A stretch of 64,000 bases of DNA from Schizochytrium sp. TIO01 (taxonomy: Eukaryota > Sar > Bigyra > Thraustochytrida > Thraustochytriidae): assembly GCA_004764695.1 (NCBI GenBank), contig SMSO01000014.1:1687148-1751147 (forward strand), in the 5' to 3' direction. Positions 38,865-49,825 of the stretch are shown piece after piece; the first letter of the stretch is position 1; each line of letters begins with the position of its first letter. Under the pieces are notes generated by a model, which saw nothing but the letters and a program-made list of their open reading frames with translations, was not told where the DNA came from and did not search any database. The position numbers were made by a program, and so were the translations under genes.

Positions 38865-40970
38865 TTAGAGATCAGTCTTGACATGAGGAAATTCGTCGGT
38901 GTTCTTGCCACCATACTCCTTGTAAAGAACTTCATCGTCGATGTGCTCAAGCATCGCAGCAGTACCAGGGTGAGGGAAGAGTTGAATCTTCGCCAAAACA
39001 ACAGGGTCAAGAAACTGTTTGCAGAGTTTCCAGGCACTGTGGACAACTGAAGGCATGTTTACAAGAAAGATAGGACCGACTTGCTCGGGAAAGTGAACCT
39101 CAACTTCCTTTGAGAAAGCCTTGAGGAGCGAGATAGAGCGCAAGGCGTGGACAAACTTAACACCCTTCATGTCAGCGATAAAGAGCATCTTCCACTGAAC
39201 GTTGCCGGCTGCTGCACCCTTGCGGAATTCAAGGATAATGTTGGCCATCTCATAGATATAGCAGTCCAGCCAGTCGCGAACAGTCATAGACTTGGCAAGA
39301 TCCGAGCCTAGTGAGTTAATAAATTCACCAATACGCTCGATAATAATGGGCATGCCGTTCTTGGACCAACCCATGCAGCGACGAACACGCAGTTTACGGT
39401 ATGCCTCGAGCTTGGCAGGCGGCTTCATAATAATTTCATGAAGCTTGATCTGCTGGCGCCATACAAGGGTGCTCAGTAGACGTTCACTTGCAAGGTTCTT
39501 GTCATACTTATCAGCTTGGAGAAAGCGGAGAATACTAAAGTCGTCAGGAACCGGATACGGAAGACGGCGATCAAGACCTTGGAAGGTGCCAAGCTTTTGC
39601 AAGAAGTCCTTGCGGAACTCCTTGAAAACAAGCACTTGCTCAGGGCTCATTTCTTTGTAGTGTAAGCACGACTCAAGGGGGATGTTTTGGCCGCCAAAGT
39701 GGTTGAGCCAGATCTTGTGAGAGATACCATATTCAGGGCAGACTGGGCCATCCTCATCTTCTCCGTGTTGCTGCTTGTAGCTTGCAGCAGAAGGGGAATG
39801 CGGCTGCGAGCTGACGCGGTCACCGGTTGTCACAGACATAGAGCGGCGTGTCTTCAGATTAGATTGGTGGTGATCATCTAGCTTAAGTTGGTTATGCCCA
39901 ACGTGAGTGACACCCTCATGTGCATGGTTCTCCTCCGGCGTGTGAAGCGTAACAGATTTACTCAGCTTTGACAGCTTGGAATCATCAGTTTGGCGAGGCA
40001 TATAGATGGATGTGAGCTTGTGCTTGGAGTGGTTTACATCGAATTTATCTCCCTTGGAAGACTCCTCGCCAGAGGCTTGGACTCTTACAAAGGAAATGAC
40101 TGTGTAAAGGATTCCCAATAGAACCCAGAAAAGGACCATAGCGAGCGCCAGCTGAGTATACCTTTCCGTGATATGCAACTTTGGCGTATCCGAGTCAGCA
40201 TTAAAATGAAAGATGGCAACTAACAATCCGGTCGCGAGGCAACCGAGACCAGATGCGAGGAGCTGGTTAAATACTGCACGTTCATTTGCGAGTTGGTGCG
40301 TGAGAGAAAGTTGACCCTTGGCTAATTCATGCATGGTTGCTCGAAGCGAGGCAACCTCTTCCTTCCAGGTCGCCTCTTGGCGCGTAGCTTGCTTCTCTAC
40401 AAGAGTCTCAAGGCGAACAATGCGATCCTCTTGCTGCTGCTGGGCGATTGAAATTTGATGTTGCCTTTGTTGGATGACTTCTTGCTGCGAGGAGATACTC
40501 GAGTGATTTGCGCGGCGACGCGAGCGAGGGGACATCAATCCACTAGATCCGTAATTGGTGGGGGAAGAGAAACCCTCTGGGGATGCTGTCGTAGAGCGTA
40601 CAGAGAGATGCCCCTGGCTGTTATCTGCGTCAGGGTCAGGAAAGTTTGTCGATGTGGTTGAGTATCCCGAGACAGAATCATCAGATCTGTTGGACTTTGA
40701 TTTGCCACCAATACTTCTACGAATTGATTTGAAGAAAAATGGGCGCCCTGACCGCGACGATTTCCTGCTCGATGTGCTTTCTTTCGAATACATAGTGAGG
40801 CTGTCTGCTTCTGTGCTACGGGTGCTGTGGTTATTTTCAAAACCAAAGTCACGGTCACTCAGCACGCGATGGCCTCTCTCCGAGCTCACGCATAGGCTCT
40901 CCGAGGACAATGACGCGATACCCCTTGTCATGCCAGGCTCGGACCTGACTTCCACTTGTGCGAGCTCCAT
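38865..40970 (-). CDS. SEC14-like CRAL-TRIO protein with two membrane helices
   Basis: The 701-residue protein has a CRAL-TRIO (SEC14) lipid-binding domain in its C-terminal third. The CRAL-TRIO N-terminal helices are at about 465-515 (PDDFSILRFLQADKYDKNLA, LVWRQQ). The lipid domain is at about 530-690 with GMPIIIERIG, MLFIADMKGV, HFPEQVGPIFLVNMPSV and KIQLFPHPG. SEC14 proteins carry phosphatidylinositol, phosphatidylcholine or other hydrophobic ligands. Unusually, the N-terminal half has Ser-rich low complexity (about 1-160), a Gln-rich coiled coil (about 165-235) and two hydrophobic helices at about 235-255 and 273-295. These would place both ends in the cytosol if inserted as a hairpin. 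The frame is uninterrupted and starts at the first ATG. Family assignment is firm; ligand and membrane are not known. Confidence 0.94.
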   Translation of the reverse strand: MELAQVEVRSEPGMTRGIASLSSESLCVSSERGHRVLSDRDFGFENNHSTRSTEADSLTMYSKESTSSRKSSRSGRPFFFKSIRRSIGGKSKSNRSDDSVSGYSTTSTNFPDPDADNSQGHLSVRSTTASPEGFSSPTNYGSSGLMSPRSRRRANHSSISSQQEVIQQRQHQISIAQQQQEDRIVRLETLVEKQATRQEATWKEEVASLRATMHELAKGQLSLTHQLANERAVFNQLLASGLGCLATGLLVAIFHFNADSDTPKLHITERYTQLALAMVLFWVLLGILYTVISFVRVQASGEESSKGDKFDVNHSKHKLTSIYMPRQTDDSKLSKLSKSVTLHTPEENHAHEGVTHVGHNQLKLDDHHQSNLKTRRSMSVTTGDRVSSQPHSPSAASYKQQHGEDEDGPVCPEYGISHKIWLNHFGGQNIPLESCLHYKEMSPEQVLVFKEFRKDFLQKLGTFQGLDRRLPYPVPDDFSILRFLQADKYDKNLASERLLSTLVWRQQIKLHEIIMKPPAKLEAYRKLRVRRCMGWSKNGMPIIIERIGEFINSLGSDLAKSMTVRDWLDCYIYEMANIILEFRKGAAAGNVQWKMLFIADMKGVKFVHALRSISLLKAFSKEVEVHFPEQVGPIFLVNMPSVVHSAWKLCKQFLDPVVLAKIQLFPHPGTAAMLEHIDDEVLYKEYGGKNTDEFPHVKTDL

Positions 40971-42505
40971 TTGTCACACGCTATAAGTATACAACAACAC
41001 TAATTTTAGTTTTTGCCAAAGACCAGAAAGTGATCTATCGAAGAAACTCTCTAATGTCACAATCGCCTTTACGGATCTGAGGTCGATATGTTCGTGCTAG
41101 TATATCGATGGTCCTCTCTCTGCGTCTGCGCAGCTCCTCCTCGTACTATATATATAGTTCCTAATGCTCTCTTGAGGTAAATAGTTGTTTTGTAATTGGC
41201 CAGCTATAAATGACGCAGCAAAACCCACACAAAAACAAGAGCAGAAAGCAAAACAGGAAGGGGCACAGGAATCGGAAGTGCAGTGCGGAGATTCAATCTG
41301 GTCGATTTGCTATCCCTTTGCTTTCGTGCGATCCGATTTGGCGTCAGTTGTTATGAGGCTGCTTGGCGGCTCTTGAACTCTTTCCTTATTTATTCGAGTT
41401 GTTTTGCGTCGTTTGTTTTAAAATTTGAAGAGAAAAATTGCTCGCCGCGCGTCCGAGTCAAGGCAAGAAAGCGAGCGAAAGCCCCCAAGCTGCTGCTTCG
41501 CTATTGCGCTCTGGCGCACCGATCAGGCTGGCAGATGGGTGGTGCTAGATCCCCGTGTCTGCGTCAGCTTAGGCAATAGGTGGCAGCCGAAGAGCGTAGA
41601 TCAAACTCCCTGATGAGTTAGTCAAATAATGCAAACGCTAGCCGTCTCGCCTTTCGAAGATGATGGCGGTCAAGACGGAGCTGAGGAGAAAGCCGAAGTA
41701 GAGAAGAAAGGAGCTCTACGCAGGCGATCTGTGCGGCCTCCGTGCGGTCGTTTGAGGTTTCCCTGTCAGCTGGGCGGCCTGGCAGCCGGGTTCGCTGCCC
41801 GCTTCGAAGACTCGCTGGTTGGCGTCAGGAATGGATCGCGAGTTTGATTTTTGTTTCTTTGTTTCTTTGTCTGTCTGACTTTCTGTTTGTTTCTTTCTTT
41901 GTTTATTTCTTTCCTTTTCTTTTCTTTTCGCAATCACACCTTCCAAAATCAACAATTCATTTCATCTCCCTTTCTCTACTATCATCCACACTACCTGACC
42001 ACATTTTAAAAATTAAAATAATTTGTTTAATTAATTAAAAATAAAGTACGAAAAAACAAAAACAAAAACTAATTTTAGTAGTACAGCAGCATCCATAACT
42101 TATCCCAATCGCAAGTGACGATGGAGAACTAACCATCACAGGCAGAGCGAGGTTCTAAGGGCCTCCGCTTCGAACCATGAGCAGATAAAGTAGAAAGGAA
42201 GGAGGACGCGTACAATGGCACTGTTAATTCGTTGTTGACGACGAATGCACCTTCACATTACTACTGCCTATTCTTGAGAGGGGCTCCCTCTTGCTTTTCT
42301 TCTTTCCTCCTGGACTGCTGCCTTTGCTTCCTCTTCGCCTTTTTCTTCGGAAACCATTTACAAAACGCAGTATATTCTGTCTCCTATCGATGACTATTTC
42401 TACTCTAGTCATTAAAACAAAAACAAAGAATAGAATCACAGTCGGTAATAAAAGATGTCACCTTCTTCTCCTTTTTCCGTCTCTTTTTCCTTCCCTTGGT
42501 TAACA

Positions 42506-42530
42506 ATAAAATAAAATAAAATAAAATAAA
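42506..42530 (+). repeat. (AAAAT)n microsatellite
   Basis: About five perfect copies of a five-base AAAAT/ATAAA unit. Confidence 0.9.
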
Positions 42531-43260
42531 CTTTAAAAAGAAACAAAAAAACTGATCGATCGAGCCCTTCAACAATTTTCAGTCAAGCTCCGCTCCTCGT
42601 TTCCTTTTATCAGCAATGCGCTGACCCCAAATGCAGGAAGACAGCTAGCTATCTATGTATCAAGCTCGCCACCGAAGCTGGCAGGCGAGAGAGAGACTGC
42701 CTACTGCCTACTGCAGATGAAAGGACGAAAGGATCGGCCAAAGTCCTTTCTTTCCTACGTTGGTGATAATTGTGTCCACCAGAGCAGGAAAGGAAACCGC
42801 GGGGGTTTGGCCATGCGCGCTTTCTTGTATTCGCCCACGCCCGGTTCTCACTCGCACGAAAACCTCAATTTTAAAAATAAAAAAAAGCTCTAAGGCTGCT
42901 TAATAAGCGCCTACCTACCAGTTTCAAGAGTGTTTCCATAACAAAACAAAAAAAGGTTGATTGCTTTAGTTTTCTTCTAACTTTACTTATAGGCTATATA
43001 CAGTAGGCAGTAATTACAGTTTGCCAAACACTGCATAACCAATTGATGAGACGATCGACGATGAACGAAGAGCGTGATGAAATTGCGTATACTTTATTTA
43101 TTCTTGAAATTTGCATAAGTCAGCTATCACCAATGTAGACAAATACAACCCAAGCCGGGGCTGGCTCGCTCACAGTCTACATCTTAACGAAGGAAGGCCG
43201 ATAAAGACGCTCGTGCTGCGATAATGATGATCGTGACGATGATGCCCAAGACTGATAAAT

Positions 43261-43301
43261 AGTTAGTTAGTTATTTAGTTAGTTATTTAGTTAGTTAGTT
43301 G
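43261..43301 (+). repeat. (AGTT)n / AGTTATTT compound repeat
   Basis: AGTT units interrupted twice by ATTT in a regular pattern, giving a higher-order 12-base period. Confidence 0.88.
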
Positions 43302-45430
43302 TAGGTCTAGGCAGTGGGGTTTCTTTCTTCTATTAAAAAAATAATAATGATGTAAAAGAAGTTGACTATTTTTACTTTTCGTACTAAAAAATAGTGAAGT
43401 GCTGCATAAATGAATGAGTGAGCGAACAAAATCAACCATCCAGAGTGAGTGAGTGCGTGCGTGCGTGGGCGCAATCTATGCATTGACGCATTCGTCCGCC
43501 AGGCTGTTGATAAATTTGATGGACTCGTTAATCAGGTCACTCATCGTTATTGAAGTCGTGGCCACCGTCGGTCGAGATTGAGATCGTTTCACAAGGAAAC
43601 AAAGAAAGAATAAATCAATTAATCAATTAATCGCGCATTCGGTATAACCCATCCTCCGCAAAACTGTTGAAAATGCCAATGCATCGATTGATGAATCCTT
43701 TCCAAGCACCAAACCCTCCAGAGCAAGAAAACCCCTCAACAAGTCAACTTTCGCAACGAAACCAGCCCGAACGAAGGAGATACAACCTCAACTTGAAGAG
43801 GCCTCAAGAGCGCGGAAACGCCTAGAGCGACAGCCTAAACGAGACTCGCAATGCAGTTCTGGCAGAGTAAAGTATGGTATGTATGTATGTCTGTATATAT
43901 CATATGTACGTGTTCCTTCTAAAACCCCTAAAGATTTGAGCGATGTGATGATGAAGGAGTTCTTTGGAATTAATTAATTCTCCCAGATTATGAAGAACCT
44001 GGCTCACCCCTACGGTTCATCTCGAGTGCCCAACTTGAAAAGCGATCGTTGCCTGAAAAGGCTAAACCGAAGCGTTCATACTTCGATCTTCAACCGCTGG
44101 CGACGGCACTTTCCCGTGCGTGCATTCCCTCAATTTTCATCTTGCGTTGAAGGCGCCCTTATCATGCACGTACTACGATAGCTCTTCATACGCCGAATTG
44201 GAGTGAAAAGAAAAGAATCTGAGAAGGTCCTCGAAAGAGGCCCATCCATAACTATTCGGCGTTCTACAGAGACTTACTCTGCGCCAAACACTTTGATACG
44301 AGTATAGCGCGGCCCCACGTTCTCCATATTCCCTGGCCTCCCTCAGATACGAGATTAAGGTGAGGGAGACTTCGCTATGGTGTGCTTGTAGTGACTTGAC
44401 TCTCCCGTTCTCCGCGAGTAAGACGGGAAAGAACTTGGTTAGGCACGACTTTTCAGTTCATCTTCGAACCTTCAAAGAAAAGAAGGCCACCAAACGCACG
44501 CACTCATAACATGCACTCAGCGGTCTCTACATGTCCAGCACTCGCTTCGGCCTCCGTGTGCGGAGACTTCGTAGAGCCACAAAGCAACAACGAGCTGCTC
44601 ATGAATGGATGTATGTATGTATGTATGTATGCGTGCCCATTTATATCAAATATCGAGAGACATGTATCAACCCACTCGCGAATACATCGTGAAAGAACTC
44701 TTTTCTATAGCTAGTTAACCATAAAAACAAAGTATTTGAGGATTGCAAAATGTAATGCAGAGTAGAGAAAACCAGTTGAAGACTGTCTCATTAGAATCCA
44801 CCCCAAGTAATACCTAGAACAGGAGACTGCAATTCCTCGCGTGGGTTAAGTCTTCTGATGAATAAATGCGGAGTACCTTTCGATTCTGCCATGCACGCTT
44901 CAAAGCGGCGGCCTTTCGGGCTCCTCGGAGAAAAACGAGCAGTGAGAGGACCTGATAACTAATAAATGGTAATATAATCTGGATGCCACAATTTTACCAT
45001 GTTTCCCTTTGCGATTAAGAGGTTAGTAAGAAAAGGAAAGAAGAAAAAAAGAGCAAAAGAACACTGACTGATATTCATCTTTCGTTGATTTCCAATGAAT
45101 ACATACATCAATCGATCTATTTTCAACAGCCCTAGCTCTAGAACGGCAGAAGATTTCCACTGCAGTGCTTGCCAAAGCTGCTGCACTAAATCTTCCTTGG
45201 CTACCCGCCAGGGCTGCTTCGAGGCACTGCTGACGGAGCGTTGAGTTCAATCTGTAACGAACGAATCAAGCCACCGTCGTGAATTGTAATTGTGATCCTG
45301 CATGAACAGACGGAGAAAAGAAAGAAACACAGCCATCGTTGATAACAACAAACACAAAAACATACCGCTTTTATAACCACATTCAATTGGAGAAGACCGA
45401 CCTCAGTTGAAAGTTTTTAGTTTTAAAAAT

Positions 45431-45456
45431 AAATAATAATAATAATAATAATAATA
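45431..45456 (+). repeat. (AAT)n microsatellite
   Basis: About eight AAT/ATA triplets in a row within an A-rich stretch. Confidence 0.88.
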
Positions 45457-45612
45457 AAAATTAAAATGATCTCCTGTCGAAAACGAGAAACTATCGACTC
45501 CAATCGTGCCTAGTTGCGACTACCGAACTGCTACCAGCTCTCTCTGCCTACCACACTAATCATCTCCAGCATCTCACCCATAATAACACCATAATTTTCT
45601 TTTCTGTAAGTG

Positions 45613-45653
45613 GAAAAGAAAGAAAGAAAGAAAAAAGAAAGAAAGAAAGAGAG
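45613..45653 (+). repeat. (GAAA)n microsatellite
   Basis: A purine-only run of GAAA units interrupted once by extra A bases; directly followed by a GC-rich patch with CTCAG repeats at about 45668-45685. Confidence 0.88.
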
Positions 45654-45826
45654 ACTCCTTCGTTTGCTCAGCTCAGCTCAGCTCGCTCGGCGCGGCACCT
45701 CGGCTCAGCGGCGGCTCGGGCCTCGTGACGGCAGCGGCGACGCTCTCTCTGTCTCTCTGTCTGTCTTTCTGAGGCCCTGGCAGGCGGCCTGAGGCCTTCG
45801 TCGTCTCCAGCGGCCTTCTGCAACAC

Positions 45827-45861
45827 AGGCAGGCGAGCAGGCGAGCAGGCGAGCAGGCGAG
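45827..45861 (+). repeat. (GCAGGCGA)n octanucleotide minisatellite
   Basis: About four tandem copies of an eight-base unit within a GC-rich patch. It makes long overlapping frames on the minus strand that I regard as chance. Confidence 0.85.
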
Positions 45862-46136
45862 AGGTCAAAGAACGCGGCGATGCTGCTACTCACTTTGGGT
45901 TAATTAAGTAAAAAGGCGAAGTGAACCAATCAATGAAGCATTAAGTATCAATAGATTTAAGTGGCGCGTTCTAATATTGCAGCGTGGCGTTCTCTTTTTC
46001 CTTTCTTTTTCTCTTTTCTTTTCGTTTCTCTTTTCTCAAAGGCAGGCACTGAAACGGCGTTCCGTTTAAGGCGTTCTCTGAACAGAACGATGCGCAAGCA
46101 GGCGAAGATGACGAAGGAAGGCTTCAATGGCAGCGC

Positions 46137-46229
46137 ATTCATTTTCATTCATTCATTCATTCATTCATTCATTCATTCATTCATTCATTCATTCATTCAT
46201 TCATTCATTCATTCATTCATTCACTCATT
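46137..46229 (+). repeat. (ATTC)n tetranucleotide microsatellite, about 20 copies
   Basis: This is the longest microsatellite in the window, nearly perfect for roughly 80 bases. Because four is not a multiple of three it encodes a repeating FIHS peptide in an open frame, which I do not regard as a gene. Confidence 0.95.
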
Positions 46230-46513
46230 TGGTGACTTTGGGTTGAACTCGGTTGTTTCATCGGAGTCAGTCACGCTCGTCTGCGAGGAGCTAGCTAGCT
46301 AGCTAGCTGTAAATAACAAGGTCTGCCTGAGTCCGCTGAGCCGCGCGGTTCTCGTTCATGGACCCTGCGAAACCGGCGTACTCTGCTTGTTTCCTGCTTT
46401 TGCTAACTAGGGAGCTTGGGATTCGCTCAATCATCCATTCATTGATGTTAGTTAGTTCATTGGTTCATTGACTTCGCCAACTCAGCATATTACTACTCAG
46501 AGTTTGGATGGCT

Positions 46514-46514
46514 C

Positions 46515-46545
<31 letters not shown>

Positions 46546-46546
46546 G
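46514..46546 (+). repeat. (CTGT)n microsatellite
   Basis: About eight CTGT units, followed shortly by GTGA units at about 46554-46568 and GTCA units at about 46643-46660. Confidence 0.92.
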
Positions 46547-46952
46547 ATTGACAGTGAGTGAGTGAGTCGAGAACTGAGCTGTTTAGTTACTAATGGTTAG
46601 GAAGAAGTTCTGCTGCATACGACTGATGCGCGAACAGTTTAGGTCAGTCAGTCAGTCAGTATGCAGAACCAGTCCACTCCAATCCACTCCAATCCCTTTG
46701 GAGGCTGCCGATGGATTGAAAGGAAAGACCATGTGGCGGAGGAGGAGTTGGAGGCTACTCGAGGTATGCGCTTGCGGCAGACACGAGAGCCTTTCTCTGG
46801 AGCGGAGCGAGAGGAGTCTGCGTTTGGCTTCTTCGACCTCAGATGTACATACAAAAGAAGGGAGGAATAAGATAGAATAAACTTCATTTTTTAGATACCG
46901 AAGTGAAAAGAAGTGAACTAACATCGATCGCGGAAGGCATCATTGTTCTCTC

Positions 46953-46999
46953 CACTCACTCACTCACTCACTCACTCACTCACTCACTCACTCACTCAC
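46953..46999 (+). repeat. (CACT)n microsatellite, about 12 copies
   Basis: About twelve near-perfect ACTC/CACT units with one interruption at the 3' end. Confidence 0.93.
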
Positions 47000-47284
47000 G
47001 CACTCGCATACTTGACAATTAGATTTATGAAAGAACTCTGTAGGTCATCAATGTGGCGGTTCTTCGGGTTCTTCTTTGTCATTTTATGATAGAAGAGCTG
47101 CGCGTGGCGTGAGGTAGCGAGCGCTTGGGACCTTTTGCTCGGTGGAGGGCCAACAAGTACGCTCTTGCTCTGCATGATCGATCTTGGCTCGGGCAGCTCT
47201 GCAGAGGTTGCTCACTCGTTTAGAGGTGTTGCGAAGTTGAACTTCTTCGAACGGGGCAGAGATTAGTCGGTGATGTTTTTTTTA

Positions 47285-47305
47285 AATTATTATTATTATT
47301 ATTAA
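47285..47305 (+). repeat. (ATT)n microsatellite
   Basis: Six or seven ATT triplets in an AT-rich stretch. Confidence 0.85.
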
Positions 47306-48150
47306 ATAACTCATATTAATGAATAATAGTAACAACAATAAATTGTTATAATACTATGAAAAAGCAAAATAGACAGCATCGAAGGATAAAAGTCGATCAC
47401 ATGAAAGCACAACAGTGTATTTTAGCTCGGTCATTGAGCAGAATGTCTGCCATGAGCTAATAATATATCTTAATGTACTTAATGTAACGTGAAGCACCAT
47501 TTCCGATGTGGAAAGTGGCGGCCATCATGCCAATGAATCGCACGGAGACAGAAATTGGCGCAGGCAGCAGAATTGGGAACGTTTTCTTTCTCCTGATCAT
47601 CTCATAAGTTTTATTTTATTGTTTTTCAACACATATCCCTTACGTGGATATATTATAATTATCTTGTTAAAAATAAGAGGAGTGCCACCATGGTATCATG
47701 AAAACCATGGTTTCATTGAATTAGGTACGTACTGTTCATCATTGATTGCGCGGCGAGTTCTTCGTGAACCAGTCTGTAGCTAGGCATCTGATGCCAGGCG
47801 AGGCCATCTTAGCAAACGTCCGCCGCGCGTCGCCTCCGGTCTTCTGCTTTGACTCCCTGCTGTCAGACACGAATATTTGCATTGCCACAGCGATCTCTGA
47901 AGACAGGTCGATACATGGATAGATTGACCATCAATCAAGAAATAAGGAGGACATAAAGAGATTTTCCACAGGAAAGAAACATATTCATCCATTCATTCGT
48001 TCATTTGAGGAAACAACCATTGAAGCATGGTCGTATAAACTAGAGACAACAGCAGCATCAAAAGCAGTACTCCTTCTTTTGAACTCCCTCCACAGAGGCG
48101 GGAATGGAGCAAAGCTTTCTGGCTCTGGTCCAACACGGTCTACTTTGATT

Positions 48151-48176
48151 GAAGAAGAAGAAGAAGAAGAAGAAGA
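48151..48176 (+). repeat. (GAA)n microsatellite
   Basis: Eight to nine perfect GAA triplets, a purine-only tract of the kind that can form triplex DNA. Confidence 0.9.
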
Positions 48177-48350
48177 AAAAGTCCGCGCCAGTCTACTTTA
48201 CAGAAAGAAGGAAACGGTGATAGTGGGTTACCCTGATTGATTTTCCCTTTTATCTTCCTTTATCTTCTTGTTCTTCTTCTTTCTCTGAAGAAAGCGAGAA
48301 ATGAAAGAGTCCATGCCAGAACAAAGAACAAACAGCCTCTTTCTTAAAAG

Positions 48351-48402
48351 TCTTTCTTTCTTTCTTTCTTTCTTTCTTCAAAGATGATTAGATTAATCAA
48401 TA

Positions 48403-48437
<35 letters not shown>

Positions 48438-48438
48438 C
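48351..48438. repeat. (TTTC)n ... (GAAA)n inverted repeat
   Basis: A TTTC run at 48351-48378 and a complementary GAAA run at 48402-48437 face each other across about 23 bases that include a GATTAATC palindrome. The arms could pair over roughly 28 bp. Confidence 0.9.
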
Positions 48439-49734
48439 TCAGGAATTATGCCGCGACGCCACCGCACGGACCCACGCACGATGCAATACTGTTCGCAATT
48501 AACTGCTCTCGAGCCTGAGGGAACGTTGTCAGACAGCTCACGAGGCGTGAGACACGCCTGCATACAATCAAATCGATCTAGATCAAAGCAAAAGCAGAGA
48601 GAGGCTGCTCGGGGTGTGTCTTGCTGAGGAGGACACAATAGTGACCAACACCATGCCAAAGAGGCTGACCCCACCAGAACTGGTGTATGCGCTCAAAGTT
48701 CTCGAGCAAAGTACCTCAGTATGTAAGTAAGTGAAGTGATGAAACGAGAGCTCTTGAGGCCAAAGAAAGAAGAGGTAGCGAGCGTCAAAGGACTCACGTG
48801 GTACCATGGCACTCTGAGTGGGACTGCAATTTGTCCGCTGAGTTGCGTACAATTGGTCAAGTACCGGAAAACCTTCTTGCGGCGGAATGCTGCTGCTGGT
48901 TCTATAAAAGCAAGCATTGAGGAGGACTTTTGGGAAAGGACTTTTCATTCTATGAAAGATAAAGAAGCGACGACGTTTATTTTCTATTCAAAGAAAAAGA
49001 AATGACTGTTCGAACAAACTTTTTCTTTCTTCTTTCTTCTTTCTTCTTTTTTTCTTCCTATTGCGCTCCCTTCCTTCCTGCCGTGTTGACGCAATACAAA
49101 AGAGGCGAGAACTTGGGAATGATGGAATGGGTCCTCCTTGCAATTCAATTCAATCCAAGCCATCAACCAGCGCGTCCACGGTTTATCAACGAAGCCTCGA
49201 GTGCAGAGAAGAAGCGAGGCGAGCGATGCATCTGGGCACCGCCTTGGGGCGCCTAGACAGCCGGTCCAGGCTTGTATCTCATGGGCCATCATCAGCTATT
49301 ATGATGATCGGGTTTGTGTGTCAAACGTCGTGTGATTCCAACCTTGAGTTAGGCAGCAATGCAAATTTCACTCGCTCACAGTGTCGCAGCACAATGACAG
49401 GCATCGATCACATTATATCCAATCAGCAACGGGGTTGGACACTGCTCTGATCTGCTCGCCCGAGCCGTTCGTCAGATCACTGAATGCAGCAGTTTTGTTT
49501 CCATCGCACCCTCCAGCGCGATTTATGTTCTAGGTCGGGTGATGCATGCGCTTCAAGTCAAGAAAGTCTACGCAAAGGGTGATTTGCTGCCGCTGGAGAC
49601 TATGCTCATGGATGTGTCCAACGTCAAGGTAAGGTCGCTGATTACGCGAAGATATGTCTTGCAGATCAGGGCGGCTTCGAGAGGTGCACAGATCATGAAT
49701 CCACAAATGCACGACAAGGGCGCACGAGAGGCAT

Positions 49735-49825
49735 GCATGGCATGGCGTGGCGTGGCGTGGCATTTGCTTTGCTTTGCTTTGCTTTGCTTTGCTTTGCTTT
49801 GCTTTGCTTTGCTTTGCTTTGCTTT
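49735..49825 (+). repeat. Compound pentanucleotide array ending in (GCTTT)12
   Basis: Units of five bases pass from CATGG/CGTGG into GCTTT. The second part, 49766-49825, is twelve perfect copies. On the minus strand it reads as a KQSKA-type peptide repeat in an open frame, which I take as chance. Confidence 0.93.

Noticed and set aside
45961-46302. 113-codon frame with FIHS peptide repeats
   Set aside because: It is the (ATTC)n microsatellite read in frame; no conserved sequence on either side.
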